This document shows, one piece after another, positions 29,666-40,855 of a stretch of DNA of 64,000 nt. The notes below the pieces were generated by a model that saw only the letters and a program-made list of their open reading frames with translations, did no database searches and was not told where the DNA came from. Location: contig NC_059415.1 in NCBI RefSeq assembly GCF_905220565.1, positions 8,050,501-8,114,500 of the forward strand, written 5' to 3'. Every line of letters begins with the position of its first letter. Within the stretch, counting starts at the first letter, position 1. A program made the position numbers and the translations under genes. Source of the stretch: Melitaea cinxia (Eukaryota; Arthropoda; Insecta; Lepidoptera; Nymphalidae).

Positions 29666-31650
29666 AGACAGGCAGTTTTTATTCGTAGCCAACTACGTCA
29701 GAATCGATGAGTTAGTGTGTTTTGCAGTCCACGGAATTCTCAGCAGCCGTTAGTATCGCATCTCGAATTGACGCATCCTTTGCATTTCTCAGACCAAGAT
29801 AGTCCATGTCTCCATATAGAAAATGCTTGCACGCAAGCTATAAAAAACCGCCTTCGATTTCAAATAAAATAAATCGCTGCCGCCTTTTAACAATTGTACA
29901 TTTATAACATTCGTAAATCAGGCTAAGTTCACAGCATCCCTGCAGCTTGGATTCGCGATACATTAGCTTTGAGAGCTTCAGAGATAACATTACGACGCTT
30001 TGAGATTGATTGCAGTGCTGTTTCAATTGCTAATAATTGCTATTTATTTAATGCTATTTGTATCTTGTGAGATGTAAGCTACTAAGATGTGTTGTGATGA
30101 TATACAGCCTATGTAACTTTACAGCCTATTATTATCTATCGATGTCATATAAGCTGAGGAATGATTTTTAAAACACATAATTTGAGTATAATTTTTATGA
30201 ATACGATATTATTGAAACGACAACAGCTTGTTAAAGCTATTAAGTCTTAAATGTCAGAATTTAAAATATGTCAAAAAAGTAAAGAAGAAAACAATATTAA
30301 TACAATTTTAAAGCGGGATTCAACGCGAGCGAAAATAAAGCAAGCTAAGTAAAATAAATATGCATTGCATACAACTTTTTGTTTTACTTATAGCTACTCA
30401 GACAACGCTTAATTGGAAGAGCTCGATACCCGCGGGATGCCTGTTCGAATTCTGTTGATCTGCATTTTTATTTTTAGCTTTTATTTTTAATTGTTGAAAC
30501 AGTTTTTTAATTTTATTTCCGCTATAAGCGTCCCCCGATAATTGTTATAATGCGTCATTTTCGTATTTATTTATGAAAGACAAGCTGAACCAGCGAACCT
30601 CGAACCGCTATTTTGTTTTTGTGAATATATCGTTATTTCTTTGTTTTAATCTATTCTTGTGCTGACATTAAAAAACAAAAAAAATTATAGTATATGAAGA
30701 AGTTATGCGCGTAGGTATCTACATTTCAGCGACAAATCTTTTTTTATCGTCCGCGTGGAATTTAACAAAAAAGTTATTGTTCAGTTCGCAGATTTATCAA
30801 ATAAATAAATTTCTAAAATGAAAGTAGCCTAAGTTACTCCTTACCACATCAGCTATCTGCCAGTGAAAGTCCCGTCAAAATCGGTCCAGCCGTTTCAGAA
30901 ATTAGCCGGAACAAACAGACAGACAGAAAAAATTGTGTAAAAAATGTTATTTTGGTATATGTACCGTGTATACATTCATATGCATTTAGTAAAAAGCGGT
31001 TATTTTAATATTACAAACAGACACTCCAATTTCATTTATTTATATAGATTATATATGGAAATATTTTTAATTCAATAACAAATTAAAATTAACTTAGAAG
31101 GCATAGCGCCAAGCGCGCACCGCCATTGGCAGTGAGCCAGTGCCAATATTCGCCAATATTTGCTGATATTTGCCATCGGAATAAGGTCAAAGCGATTAAA
31201 TAAATTTCACCCGAGCTGAGTTCCGAATCGCGAACTAAGCAATATGTTCTGTTAATTCACATGACGATTTCGAAGATTTATTTACGTCACATATTAAATC
31301 TATTTGACTGGAAATGAGTGTAAGAATTTGAAATCACTGAATAAGGTCGATTTTTATGTCAAACTTTTTAAAACAGCTTAACCCTTTCAATGGCGGTCGG
31401 ATCGTGCTAAATGTCCATGTCCTCATATTTGTATGAACGTTTTCAATACAAATTAGTTTCCAGGTGCGTTGGACGTGATATTATGTACTGAAATATGTAT
31501 ATGAGCTAAGCTGATTCTGGTCGATAAGTGTATTATGACGTTTTATTAAATATGGTTTTACAAAAGTTTGAAATATTATTATTACATTTTGTACTGTTGT
31601 GTAGTCAGTATGTGTTTGGCCGGAATGTAATATATTAAATCATATCACTT
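29666..31650. other. Intronic stretch, no gene recognised
   Basis: The sequence is mostly unique and AT-rich. 30735-31050 matches a dispersed family also present at 40580-40850, with 'ccgtcaaaatcggtccagcc' and 'attagccggaaca'. The frame at 29838-30026 has no recognised features. Confidence 0.45.
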
Positions 31651-31651
31651 G

Positions 31652-31790
31652 ACTAGCCCGTTGGCGCAGTTTGTAGTGGCCCTGCTTTCTGTTCCGCGGG
31701 TTGCGGGTTCGATTCCCGCCTGAGTCTGGGTGTAATATTTGTATTTATATATTTATATATGTATTCTTTTTATGTCATCATCATTCTCTT
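31652..31790 (+). mobile_element. tRNA-derived SINE (Metulj-like, SINE2)
   Basis: 'gactagcccgttggcgcag' with B box 'gggttcgattcccgcctg' and 'agtctgggtgtaatattt' gives a clear tRNA-like head and body. A GT microsatellite follows at 31886-31903. This copy is much better preserved than the one at 4062. Confidence 0.75.
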
Positions 31791-32901
31791 AAAGTCTTTT
31801 TATGTATATTAAAAATATAGTTATAACAGTCGGTTGTTACCTGTAACACAAGCATTAAGTTGCTTACCATAGGAACAGACGACCGTGTGTGTGTGTGTGT
31901 GTATTATAAGATATTATATTTATTTATATTTATTATTTATATCAGTAATAATAATTTAAAAACTGAGTAATCAATCCTCTCGTGATCACGGTTGCTGAAA
32001 AGTATCCGAAACGTCGGGCATTTAAAAAAAAACTTAATAAACCGCCATAAGATCCGAAAAAGTTGTCTTATTGTATATTTGAGTATCAAATCAAATTACT
32101 ATAAAGAATAATTTATTATTAAAATTGTAATACTGTAGACTTCTTGTTCTTCTAACCTATTCGTATGCCATTTATAAATTAAATATAAGTCTACGAAAGT
32201 GTATAAGTACACGTGGATTGGATAAGGCGTATTTATCAAGCTACGGTAGCTGCAGACGAATAAAATAAATAACTAAATTTTGTTATTAACCATTAAAGTA
32301 CTATTTACTCATAACGAATTCACAGTGATAATGCTGTATTAATAAATATAATAATATAGGTATTTTAGTCGTCCTGTTTGTGCATTACTTTGTTTATAAG
32401 TCTGTTAGCTTTAGATTGCCAGATTTGTAGGAAACAAGCTACGTCTTATGGCTTCACCCGAGTAATTTCAAATCCTATAGGAATGTTGGAATTATTAGTA
32501 GCCTAATTATGTAATATCCGCGATCTCTTGTTATCTATGTTCTAAATTCCATAACAATCACACAAAAGTTAAGACTTACAAACCTACACCCATTCATCCT
32601 CACTAACTATCGCGTCTATATAATATAGGAATGTAACGCTTCTTTTTGCATGTGGTCACTTAGCTCTAAAGTATTTATTAAGATTAGGTTTACGTTATTG
32701 TGTAATTAGTGTTTACAATTACTGGTGATCCTAAATAAATAAATAAATAAATAAATAATTAGAACCCCGACGCATAATAAGAAATATTATAAGTTCGAAT
32801 CCAATTTGTCAAATCTATATGTGTCTTTGTTTGTAGAATCGTAGGTATTGAACCTTAAGGAGTTTCCTCGCCTTGGTTTGTGATACTCCATCAATACTCA
32901 C
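31791..32901. other. Intronic AT-rich stretch
   Basis: No gene is seen. An (AAAT)n run lies at 32736-32758. Confidence 0.45.
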
Positions 32902-32979
32902 GTCTAGGCATCCCTGAGACCGTTGCTTTTGACGTGCTGTCACTGTCATCAGACTCGGAACGAGTTTGAAAACTGGTCT
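32902..32979 (-). CDS. Dscam: Dscam-family cytoplasmic exon (78 nt)
   Basis: The acceptor 'aatttgttacag' and donor 'gtgagtattg' enclose a frame that continues the previous exon (54929-55042) through a split Glu codon. It reads 'TSFQTRSESDDSDSTSKATV' then 'SGMPR'. A Ser/Asp-rich 'SESD' block after a 'FRTF' motif is the arrangement of Dscam2-type cytoplasmic tails. The exon length (2+75+1) preserves phase. It is separated from the upstream exon by nearly 22 kb of transposon-filled intron and from the next candidate by about 5 kb. Confidence 0.75.
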
Positions 32980-33334
32980 CTGTAACAAATTACCAATTAT
33001 AAATTATTGTAATATATTGTTTTCTAATGTTTACGCAAATTTCACTCATTATAATGAAACAACTTTTTCGGCTTTTATCTCAGTTTATTCGGGTCCGTTC
33101 TAAAAAAAAAAAAAAACGTAAAAAACCGCGATAAAATGCGAAAAAGTTTTTTCATTGTAGTATAAATTAGTTATGTGTACCTAACTCGTGCTTGCAGTTT
33201 AATCTTTAATGTAGAATTCATTATGTCCATTTTTTTTTACTTGTATAGAAGTTTTAATATAACTCAGCATCAGAAATAGATAATTTTGTTTTAAAATGTC
33301 TTTTATAAGAAAAGAATAATTGTGTTTACAGGCA

Positions 33335-33800
33335 AACGAAAAAAAAACCGACTTCAATTATATCGACAAGTAATACAACGTAGGTAGACGAAAAATTAGT
33401 CAAGTAAATAAGTATTATCAAAGATAACTCCAAAAGTTGTAATCAGATCTCGATGAAATTTAAATGTGACCACATGATAAACATCGACTTTCGATTAAAT
33501 TGAAAATCATCAAAGTCGGTAAACCCAGTAAAAAGTTATGTGGATTTTTGAGTTTCACTCGATGTCTCTGGGATCCCACCATCAGATCCTGGTTTCCTTA
33601 TCATGGTACCACACTAGGGATATCTCCTTTCTAACAAAAAAAGAATTTGTACGATTTTATTTTTGTTATCCACACATTAGGAAATTCAAAACATTTTTTT
33701 AGTATCATATCAAAAATCGACCGTTTCAGCAGGGATCGAACCTGCATCTCCGACTGACCGTGTCGGTGCTCTAACCGATTAAGAGGAAAGGGTACCGGAG
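33335..33800 (-). repeat. R5 reverse copy followed by tRNA-like SINE4 fragment
   Basis: 'aaaaccgacttcaattatat' through 'aacaaaaaaagaattt' is R5 in reverse. At 33714-33800, 'cagcagggatcgaacctgca' and 'ctccgactgaccgtgtcgg' form a reverse tRNA-like SINE head related to the copies at 61300-61690. Confidence 0.6.
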
Positions 33801-34805
33801 AGACTTTTCAAAAATAGGTATTTGAATAAAATGTTTCTGTCGCGCTGCATGCCGCTACCGCGCCCCGCGCCATTTCCGCTCCGTTTTTTCTATGTGTGAC
33901 TGTCGTCTTGTTAGTGTGCGTGCGCCAGCTATTCAGCTATTAATTGTTGACGATATTTTAGAATTCGCATCTTTCGTTTGTGATTGACTACGAATACATA
34001 TAGCGCTTAGTGCTATTTTTCTGAATTTGGCTTGTTTTATTGAATTTGTTCTGCATCGTATTGCTGTGACTCGGCTTACTATTATTGGATTTCGTAAACT
34101 ACTTATTATTATGTTTTATTATTTTGACTTGGATACTCTTTGTGACTTGATACATTACTATATTTTTGTGGGTAATTATCGAAATACTTAGGTACTTTAT
34201 TTATGAATTAGGTATGTAATTACTTGGTTGAGGTGTGTGTAAGAATGGGTATTGAGATACATACATAATTATAGTGTATACATGTAGTATATAGTATAAG
34301 TGTAAGTATAGTATATATATGTAATGTAGTACATACATAGTATAAAACGTTTGTCTTAGTACCTATATCATTTGTAATGTCTCATGTTTGTCGCAGTTAT
34401 TAATACATAGATACCTATAGGTTATATGTATTAATTAACATATAATTGCGGCGATATAACAATGGTTAAAAATAATATTATAATTAAAAAAAAAAACAAG
34501 AAAAGCCGCCTGCGTGAAGAACAACTAGGTATTATAAAGTCAACTGAATAGGCTGGAACAAGATAAAAATTCAATAATTACACAAAGATAGCTAAATAAA
34601 TCACAACAATTTCACACATTATATACTGTACACTTACAAAAATCATGAAGGCGGCTTTTGCAATTATTATTTTATTTATGTTTTTTTAGTTAGGCAAATT
34701 ACGTAATCGATTCAATTTTTTTAAAGAGTGGTTGATTAACATGACATAACATAACAATACACTTTATTGTACACCGACAGAAAATAATAATACGTATCAG
34801 ATTGA
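33801..34805. other. Intronic stretch, possible old LINE 5' UTR, no frame
   Basis: A GC-richer patch 'gccgctaccgcgccccgcgc' at about 33850 precedes AT-rich DNA with many 'tagtatatag' and 'acatac' motifs. No coding frame or firm identity is seen. Confidence 0.4.
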
Positions 34806-34810
34806 TTTTT

Positions 34811-35350
34811 AGCCGACTTCCAAAAAAGGAGGAGGTTCTTAATTCGACTGTATTTTTTTTTTGTATATATGTTACTTCAGAACTTTTGACTGGGTGGACC
34901 GATTTCGACTTGCTCGCAAACGAAAAAAAAACCGACTTCAATTACATCGACATGTAAATACGAAAAAGGTAGACGAAAATATAGTCAAGTAAATACGCGT
35001 TTTTAAAGATAACTCAAAAAGTTATTATCAAATGTCGATGAAATTAAACACGATAAACACGAACTTTCGATTAAATTAAAAATCATCAAAATCGGTACAC
35101 CCAGTAAAAAGTTATGCGGTATAATACAACGTAGGTCGACAAAAAAATAGTCAAGTAAAAACGTATTATTAGATATAACTCGAAAAGTTGTTGTTAGATC
35201 TCAAATAAATTTAAGTGGGACCAAATGACACCACCTTTCGATGAAATTTTTTTTGTTGGTATCGGTCCACTCAGTCAAAAGTTCTGAAGTAACATACATT
35301 AAAAAATTCAGTTGAATTGAGAACTTCCTCCTTTTTTAGAAGTCGGTAAA
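34811..35350. repeat. Two R5 copies head to head (inverted pair)
   Basis: The plus-strand R5 start 'agccgacttccaaaaaagga' at 34811 runs to about 34910. It meets a reverse copy starting 'cgaaaaaaaaaccgacttca', which ends at 'cctccttttttagaagtcgg' near 35345. The two outer ends are complementary, so the pair could fold into a large hairpin. Confidence 0.6.
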
Positions 35351-35982
35351 AAAATAGAAACCAATTTTACACGTCTATAGAATTCCTAAGTCGAGAAGCT
35401 TGAACAGTGAAAGATTTAGCATAAAAGAAAGAGGAGTGAGAGGGAAATTCAAGAAGTAAGCTTTCCTCATAACGAAGACTGCGTTCATGGGAATCATTAA
35501 GAAATTCAAATCGTCGCTTTCGATAAGCAGGTACAACAGGGTTAAAAAGAATAGAGTAAAGTAAGTTGAGAATATGCGTATTCCTGCAGAAGGGAATTGG
35601 GTGCCACTCAGGGCGTAACTACTGCCGTATCAGCCGTATCAATGATACGGGGCCCCCTATTTACAGGGCCCCTAAGGTGTGTAAGCAAAAATTAGTAAAA
35701 TGTTATCCACAATGTCACTTAATCTTGTGCTTCCTGGAAAAAAGATTACAAAAAAGTCATACATACCTATAGAATTTTCACTTCAGAAATGACTGAAGTC
35801 TGAAAAGCAATCCCCTTTTCTCCGAGTTAAGCGTGCGCCCAATAGTTGATAACATTTTGTATCGTTTATTTGGGAATTCAGTTAATCATTATGAACAATG
35901 AATTATTGTTTTTTATATAAGAATGGGGCACACAAGCAGACGAAGCAATGTGATATATAACGGCTACCGTCGCCCATGGCCC

Positions 35983-36420
35983 TTAGAAAAAGATGTAGAC
36001 ACTCGAACTCGCTTGAAACCCCCAAATTTTAGCAAGGTCATTCCACAGTTTGAATATACGCGGAAAGAATGCGCACGAAGCTCGCAAATTGGTTGTTAAC
36101 CACTGGTGGATACAATTAGTACCACTAGACTTCTTGACGTCGAAAGAATGCAGAACACGACAAACGACACTGCTCATAGTGCACATTACGCATCGCGTGC
36201 TCGCACCGTGGAATGCTCGATGGTGCTTTCCCCTCATCGTCAAGAGTTGAATTCGACGCGAGAAGAGTGCAAAGAATTTTCGCTTACTTTTTCGCATAAT
36301 GTGCCAGAGAGCCTTCAGGTTCGCGCAATGATGGAAGTGTAGACTAAAAATAGTTACCTTCGACAGCTTTTGTAAGAGGCAAAAGGCACGGGTTCCGTTT
36401 GGAAAGCCCAAAAGTTTCTC
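35983..36420 (-). pseudogene. Unidentified 142-codon open frame inside the hAT element
   Basis: The frame is open for 142 codons on the minus strand. It ends with 'ASCAFFPRIFKLWNDLA', which has the look of the 'RT..LWN.LP' end of LINE ORF2 proteins. Two overlapping plus-strand frames also exist. I cannot assign it; a LINE tail captured inside the hAT element before decay is one reading. The segment has balanced GC compared with its surroundings. Confidence 0.3.
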
Positions 36421-36689
36421 ACCAATTCTACTAGTGTTTGAACTTTGCCCTAGCGATTTACTACCTGTAAGACCTGGAGGCAGCGTTGAATCTCTTCTTC
36501 AGGCTATGAGCCTGTGAATCCCCCGCATATAGATGCGGGAGATTCATAGGAATTCACTAATAGTATTAGCCTTACAGGCTGAAGCGAACGATCCCCCGCA
36601 TCTATTGTTGCAGGTCAAGGCTGATAACTCTCCAGCTTGGAACTACAAGCTCTTTAAATTAGCTTAAAATCCGAAATTCAAAACATTCA

Positions 36690-36862
36690 TTCTATTAAAG
36701 AACTCATGAAATTATTACTGATAAAATTCAATAGCCTTGCATCCAGTTTTCCGGAGGTATTATCTTGATGTTTTTCAAAACTAAAACTGATAAAAAATTA
36801 CCTAAGGACTTCGATGGAACAGGAACAGCTACAGCAGACTACACTCACTATTGTCTATTTTA
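36690..36862 (+). pseudogene. hAT transposase C-terminal remnant (dimerisation region)
   Basis: The plus-strand reading contains 'LASSFPEVLS', a stop, then 'KLKLIKNYLRTSMEQERLQQ' and 'TTLTIV'. This is the hAT C-terminal dimerisation pattern (leu-rich helix, Arg-x-Ser/Thr-Met, Glu-Arg-Leu). The N-terminal and catalytic parts are absent. It is too short and broken to make an active enzyme. Confidence 0.6.
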
Positions 36863-37170
36863 GGAGGAAGTAATAACTTATAATCATAAATATTTATTTT
36901 AATTCAATGCAAGAATTTTTTTGTGAGAAATCTTTACCCATCATTTGCCTGCCCCCCCCCCACTAATTTTGATACAGGGCCCCAAGGTTCCCGGTGTTCC
37001 AAGGAATACTACGCCAGTGGTTCCACTTGAGTTTTTTACGCAATTCAGAAATATGATTCTATTTGCGAAGTCCAAATACGAATCGCATAGGTACATAGAT
37101 TCGACCAAATTTAATAATCTGCTCCTCAGTAATGTCAAGAAAACAACTAAGCAATTTTTTACCGATGAAA

Positions 37171-37823
37171 AAAAACAGAGGAGGTTCTAAAGTCGCCACC
37201 TACCTATATTATTTATGTTTGACCATGCATAACTTTTTACAGAGTATTCCGAAATTGATAAAAAAAATATATTGGAAAGAGTAAACCCCGAAGTTGTTTT
37301 TCGCCTAGGAGGCGAGGAAGAAGCGCGGCTCGCAGCTTGCTTGGCATAGGCATGGGAAAGAGTCCTAATTTTTTAAACTTTCTTATCGTATTTTTTATTA
37401 GTATTACGGTAATAATAATCATAATATACTTTTTTGAAATCCTTGTATTGAGCCCTTTAATTTGATACCAAAAACAACACAGTTATTTACCATTATTATC
37501 ATTGTTATTTGTTAGCGAAACCCTTCGTTAGCCCAGGTTTACACAGTGTTACAAAAAAAAAACGCATATACGAATACGGTTTTATTATAGTTATGAAAAG
37601 AGAAATTATTTAATTTTGTTAATACGAATTTTAGAACATATCGACTAAAAATTACATCACTAGTGTATCGATATAATTATCGACTATGAGGCATCACTTC
37701 GCTGGCGTATAAACGTATTGCTTTGACCCTTCCCTCCCCCAGACCTATCCCCCAAAAAGCAAGAAAGGGACAACTGCAGCTCAGACCGTTTTAGGTAGAT
37801 AATTTTTGACTAAAACAGTGTTT
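37171..37823. other. Intronic stretch, no gene
   Basis: AT-rich, with poly-A runs and no recognised repeat. Confidence 0.45.
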
Positions 37824-38134
37824 CGTAGTCGACTGTTTTCTCCTCAAAACATGGCAATTTTTTTTATTTTATTTTTTATAAAATAAAAGAAGACTTCGGC
37901 TATGCCCCTATGTTCTCATTTTTTTGAAAATATGCATATATTTTTTTTAATGAGTGTCTGAAAATGTACAAAAAATTATGCAATATTTCGAGTTTTTGAA
38001 GTCTCCTAATTCCTATGATAATAAGAATATGAAAAAAATCAAAACATAGGGGCATGTTCATGGCAGCAAAGAGTTCTATGTCACAAAAATATTTGATCTA
38101 GTGTCATTATCCAGGGAGAAAACAGTCGACTACG
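37824..38134. mobile_element. MITE of 311 bp with long imperfect inverted repeats
   Basis: The left end 'cgtagtcgactgttttctcc' is complemented by the right end 'gggagaaaacagtcgactac' plus g. Internal 'tatgcccctatgttctca' pairs with 'aaaacataggggcatg', so about 100 bp at each end can pair. It is flanked by ttt on both sides (37821-37823 and 38135-38137). It is non-coding. Confidence 0.75.
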
Positions 38135-38149
38135 TTTGTATGGAGAAAG

Positions 38150-38320
38150 AGCCGGTACCCTTTCCTCTTAAGCTATAGAAATGTTTGATATGATGATTTT
38201 ATATTTGGTCTAAGTGACTAATAGTTCGGGGTTCTGTAAAGAACTCACTATAGACGGCGCCACGGAAGAATTAACAAAATCGGTTCATAAACGACGAAGT
38301 TATCCCCGGACATACATTAA

Positions 38321-38360
<40 letters not shown>

Positions 38361-38449
38361 CGATCGAATTGAGTAAGCGCCTCCTTTTTTGGAGTCGGTT
38401 AAAAAGGTAAATGTTTTATCAAAGTCAGGTAAAATATAGCTATATAATA

Positions 38450-38505
<56 letters not shown>

Positions 38506-38510
38506 CTATA
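38150..38510. repeat. SINE4 piece, R5 piece and two long TA runs
   Basis: 'aagagccggtaccctttcct' and 'ttcggggttctgtaaagaac' relate to the SINE4 region. An R5 end ('gcgcctccttttttggagtc') follows. TA dinucleotide runs occupy about 38338-38360 and 38453-38504. Confidence 0.55.
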
Positions 38511-39210
38511 TGATAAGAGATAATTAACAAAGGTTTTTCTAGAAGAAAATATAATTTCTGTAGAGCGTGGTAAAAAAAGTAATAAAAAATTTCCGGCATT
38601 ATTACATTAAGGACGCTATCACATTTTTCTACAAATATCAGTGTTTTTCACGTACCATTTTAATTAATTAGGAGTCACCCTGAGAGGATATCTTGGTTTC
38701 AAATGAAAGATAATATATTCATCTCCGAGTGAGACCATAAAAATTCTATAGCCCCATAAAAACTTTTCACACAAATACAGTTTAACCATCACAGAAATCG
38801 CAAAAAATTAAAAAAAGACGGGTCTGAATTGGAACCATTATAGCCTAAATACACTGCACTAAGAAAAATAAATACACTAAGAAATTGTTGCTTATTTAGT
38901 CCTCTATGCGTAGCGCTAGATATTTTATATAAAAATAAATAATATTTCCATTTATGAGAAAAATAAGAAACGCTCTCAAATTTCTTCATACATTTTTTAC
39001 AAGTGAACCATCGTCGTTCGTCATTCCGCGCCGAAACGCGCTCATGGAAGCACGGCTGTATCGCTTCAGCGCAAGTAATAATTACGTAAAAAATGAGTTT
39101 TTTGTGTGTACTGTGCTTGGACGAAATTGATACTTCACAATCGATTGTCTTTGCTATGCATCTGGTTTATATATAATAATCAATAATAATAAGTAATCTT
39201 TACAATTTGT
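38511..39210. other. Intronic stretch, no gene
   Basis: No gene or recognised repeat is seen, only short chance frames. Confidence 0.45.
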
Positions 39211-39214
39211 CTTC

Positions 39215-39455
39215 TTTTCAACCGACTTCAAAAAAAGGAGGAGGTTACTCAATTCGACCGTGTATACATATATATATTTTTTTTAATGTAACTATGTTCG
39301 GAGATAACTTTTTCGTTTATGAACCGATTTTGATAATTCTTTTTTTGTTGGAAAGGAGATATCCCTAGTTTGGTACTATGATAAGGAAACTAGGATCTGA
39401 TGATGGGATCCCAGAGAAATCGAGGGAAACTTTCAAAAATCGTACGGGTGACTAG
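39215..39455 (+). repeat. Dispersed repeat R5, partial
   Basis: 'aaccgacttcaaaaaaagga' to 'tgatgatgggatcccagaga' follows the R5 order closely. Confidence 0.65.
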
Positions 39456-39515
39456 TAAATTTAATAATGTTTTCATTAAGTACTATAAAGCACTACTATT
39501 TAATAAAGGTCTGGA

Positions 39516-39912
39516 GTCGATCTGATTGATGATGGAGAAGAAAGATAGTCGAGGGAACTCTTCAACAATTTATAGCAATTACCTGCTTTTTGATCTTAAT
39601 TCGTTTCTATTGATGAGAACTTTGCACCTGTATTAGTTATAAGTGCCATTACAGTCTGATGATGGAGACAAAAGATAGTCGAGGGAACTCTTTAACGACT
39701 TATAGCAATTACCTGCTGTTTGAACTTAATTCATTTCTATCGATGAGAACTTTGCACCTATATGAATTACAAGTGCCATTACAGTCTGATGATGGAGACG
39801 AAAGATATTCGAGGAATTACCTGCTGTGTGGTCATCTGTGTCACAGGACCAGGTTTGATGATGGAGCCCATAAACACTCGAGGGAATTTCTCAACAATTT
39901 ATAGCAGTTACC
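39516..39912. repeat. Tandem repeat, about 131-bp unit, three to four copies
   Basis: 'gatgatggagacaaaagata' and its variants begin units at about 39525, 39657, 39788 and 39856. Each is followed by 'gtcgagggaactcttcaac' and 'tatagcaattacctgct'. The last two units are shortened. Similar 'gatgatgg' phrases occur in R5, which may have seeded the array. Confidence 0.75.
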
Positions 39913-39929
39913 TTTTGCTGTTTGACGAC

Positions 39930-40350
39930 CGCTCTGATATAATGGTGCATGTGCCGCGTCGGCGGCGCCTAAACACTGACGGTCGCGGGTTCGATTCCCG
40001 CTTGGAGTGGATATTTATGTTTATACAAATATTTATTTTCAGTCTAGTTGTTAATCCTTGTGGTTCTCCCAACCTAGCCTCGGAGAACACGCTAGGCTGT
40101 CAGTCCCGGTTGTTATTACGTGCACCTGATAGCGAACTTTACTCATAGTATGTCGACGCGTTAGCGCAGCGGTCACAGCACTGGCTGTTGCGCTGGCGTT
40201 AGTGGGTTCAATCTCCGCGCAGGACAGACATTTGTATTGGCCATATAAGATGTTTGTCATGATCTGGATGTTTGTGCTTGTGTATTGTGTATGTTTCCGG
40301 ACCCCCGACACAAGAGAAAAAGCATCCTTGTTAGGTCTACCCATCACTAA
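39930..40350 (+). mobile_element. Two SINE1-related copies in tandem
   Basis: The first unit has a tRNA-like head with B box 'gcgggttcgattcccgct' and the SINE1 body 'gctgtcagtcccggttgtt'. The second starts at 40151 with 'cgacgcgttagcgcagcggt' and a weaker B box 'gtgggttcaatctccgc', then 'gtattggccatataagatg'. The heads differ, so two subfamilies are joined. Confidence 0.65.
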
Positions 40351-40559
40351 AAATTGTAAAATAAAATAATTTTTAACAAAAAAAAACCGACTTCTAACAG
40401 GAAACTAAAAAGTGAAAAATAAACTTACTTAGTACAAAGTAATTCGAATTTTGATTTAGTTAATCAGAAATGATTAAATAAATATTTTATAATATTGAAG
40501 AAATTTCCTGTTTGAAGTCGGTTTTTTTTTTTGTTAAAAATTATTTTATTTTAAATTTA
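40351..40559. mobile_element. MITE of about 209 bp with near-perfect 48-bp inverted repeats
   Basis: The left arm 'aaataaaataatttttaac' then 'accgacttctaacaggaaa' is mirrored on the right by 'tttcctgtttgaagtcggt' then 'gttaaaaattattttatt'. It shares the 'ccgacttc' core with R5. The central 95 bp are AT-rich and non-coding. Confidence 0.75.
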
Positions 40560-40574
40560 CATTCATCATCATCA

Positions 40575-40855
40575 TCATTGTTCCGTTTGCAGAGTTATAA
40601 AATAAATAAATTTCTAAAATAGAAGCAGCCTATGTTACTCCTTATTGCATAAGATATATCCCAGTGAAAGTACCGTCAAAATCGGTCCACCCGTTTCAGA
40701 GATTAGCCGGAACATACCGACAGACAGACAGACAAAAATTGGAAAAATGTTATTTTGGTATATGGACCGTGTATACATCCGTATGCATTTAGTAAAAAGC
40801 AGTATTTTAATATAACTAAAGGACACTCCAATTTTATTTATTTGTATAGATTGTT
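40575..40855. repeat. Dispersed repeat also found at 30735
   Basis: 'cagcctatgttactccttat', 'agtgaaagtaccgtcaaaat' and 'cggtccacccgtttcagaga' match the copy at 30800-31050. It is non-coding and of unknown class. Confidence 0.55.

Larger units (their letters stand above)
35609..37019. mobile_element. hAT transposon, internally decayed, about 1.4 kb
   Basis: The left end 'cagggcgtaactactgcc' and the right end, in reverse 'cactggcgtagtattcc', are hAT-like termini. Both are followed inside by 'ggggcccc'-type motifs. Flanks gtgccact (35601-35608) and gttccact (37020-37027) match at 7 of 8 bases, the 8-bp duplication expected of hAT. A transposase remnant lies near 36690-36862. Confidence 0.75.
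35385..37170 (-). mobile_element. CR1-like LINE C-terminal fragment interrupted by a hAT element
   Basis: The minus-strand reading from about 37150 gives 'GRIYVPMRFVFGLRK', one stop and 'NHISELRKKLKW'. After the hAT insert it resumes with 'HPIPFCRNTHILNLLYSILF', 'RRFEFLNDSHERSLR' and 'FYAKSFTVQASRLRNSI'. These are C-terminal blocks of CR1-type ORF2 proteins. The frame closes exactly when the hAT element and one copy of its 8-bp target duplication are removed. It is a dead fragment without a reverse-transcriptase core. Confidence 0.7.

Noticed and set aside
36050..36342. Two plus-strand frames of 66-78 codons within the hAT element
   Set aside because: They overlap the longer minus-strand frame, lack recognisable features and disagree in phase with the transposase remnant at 36690.
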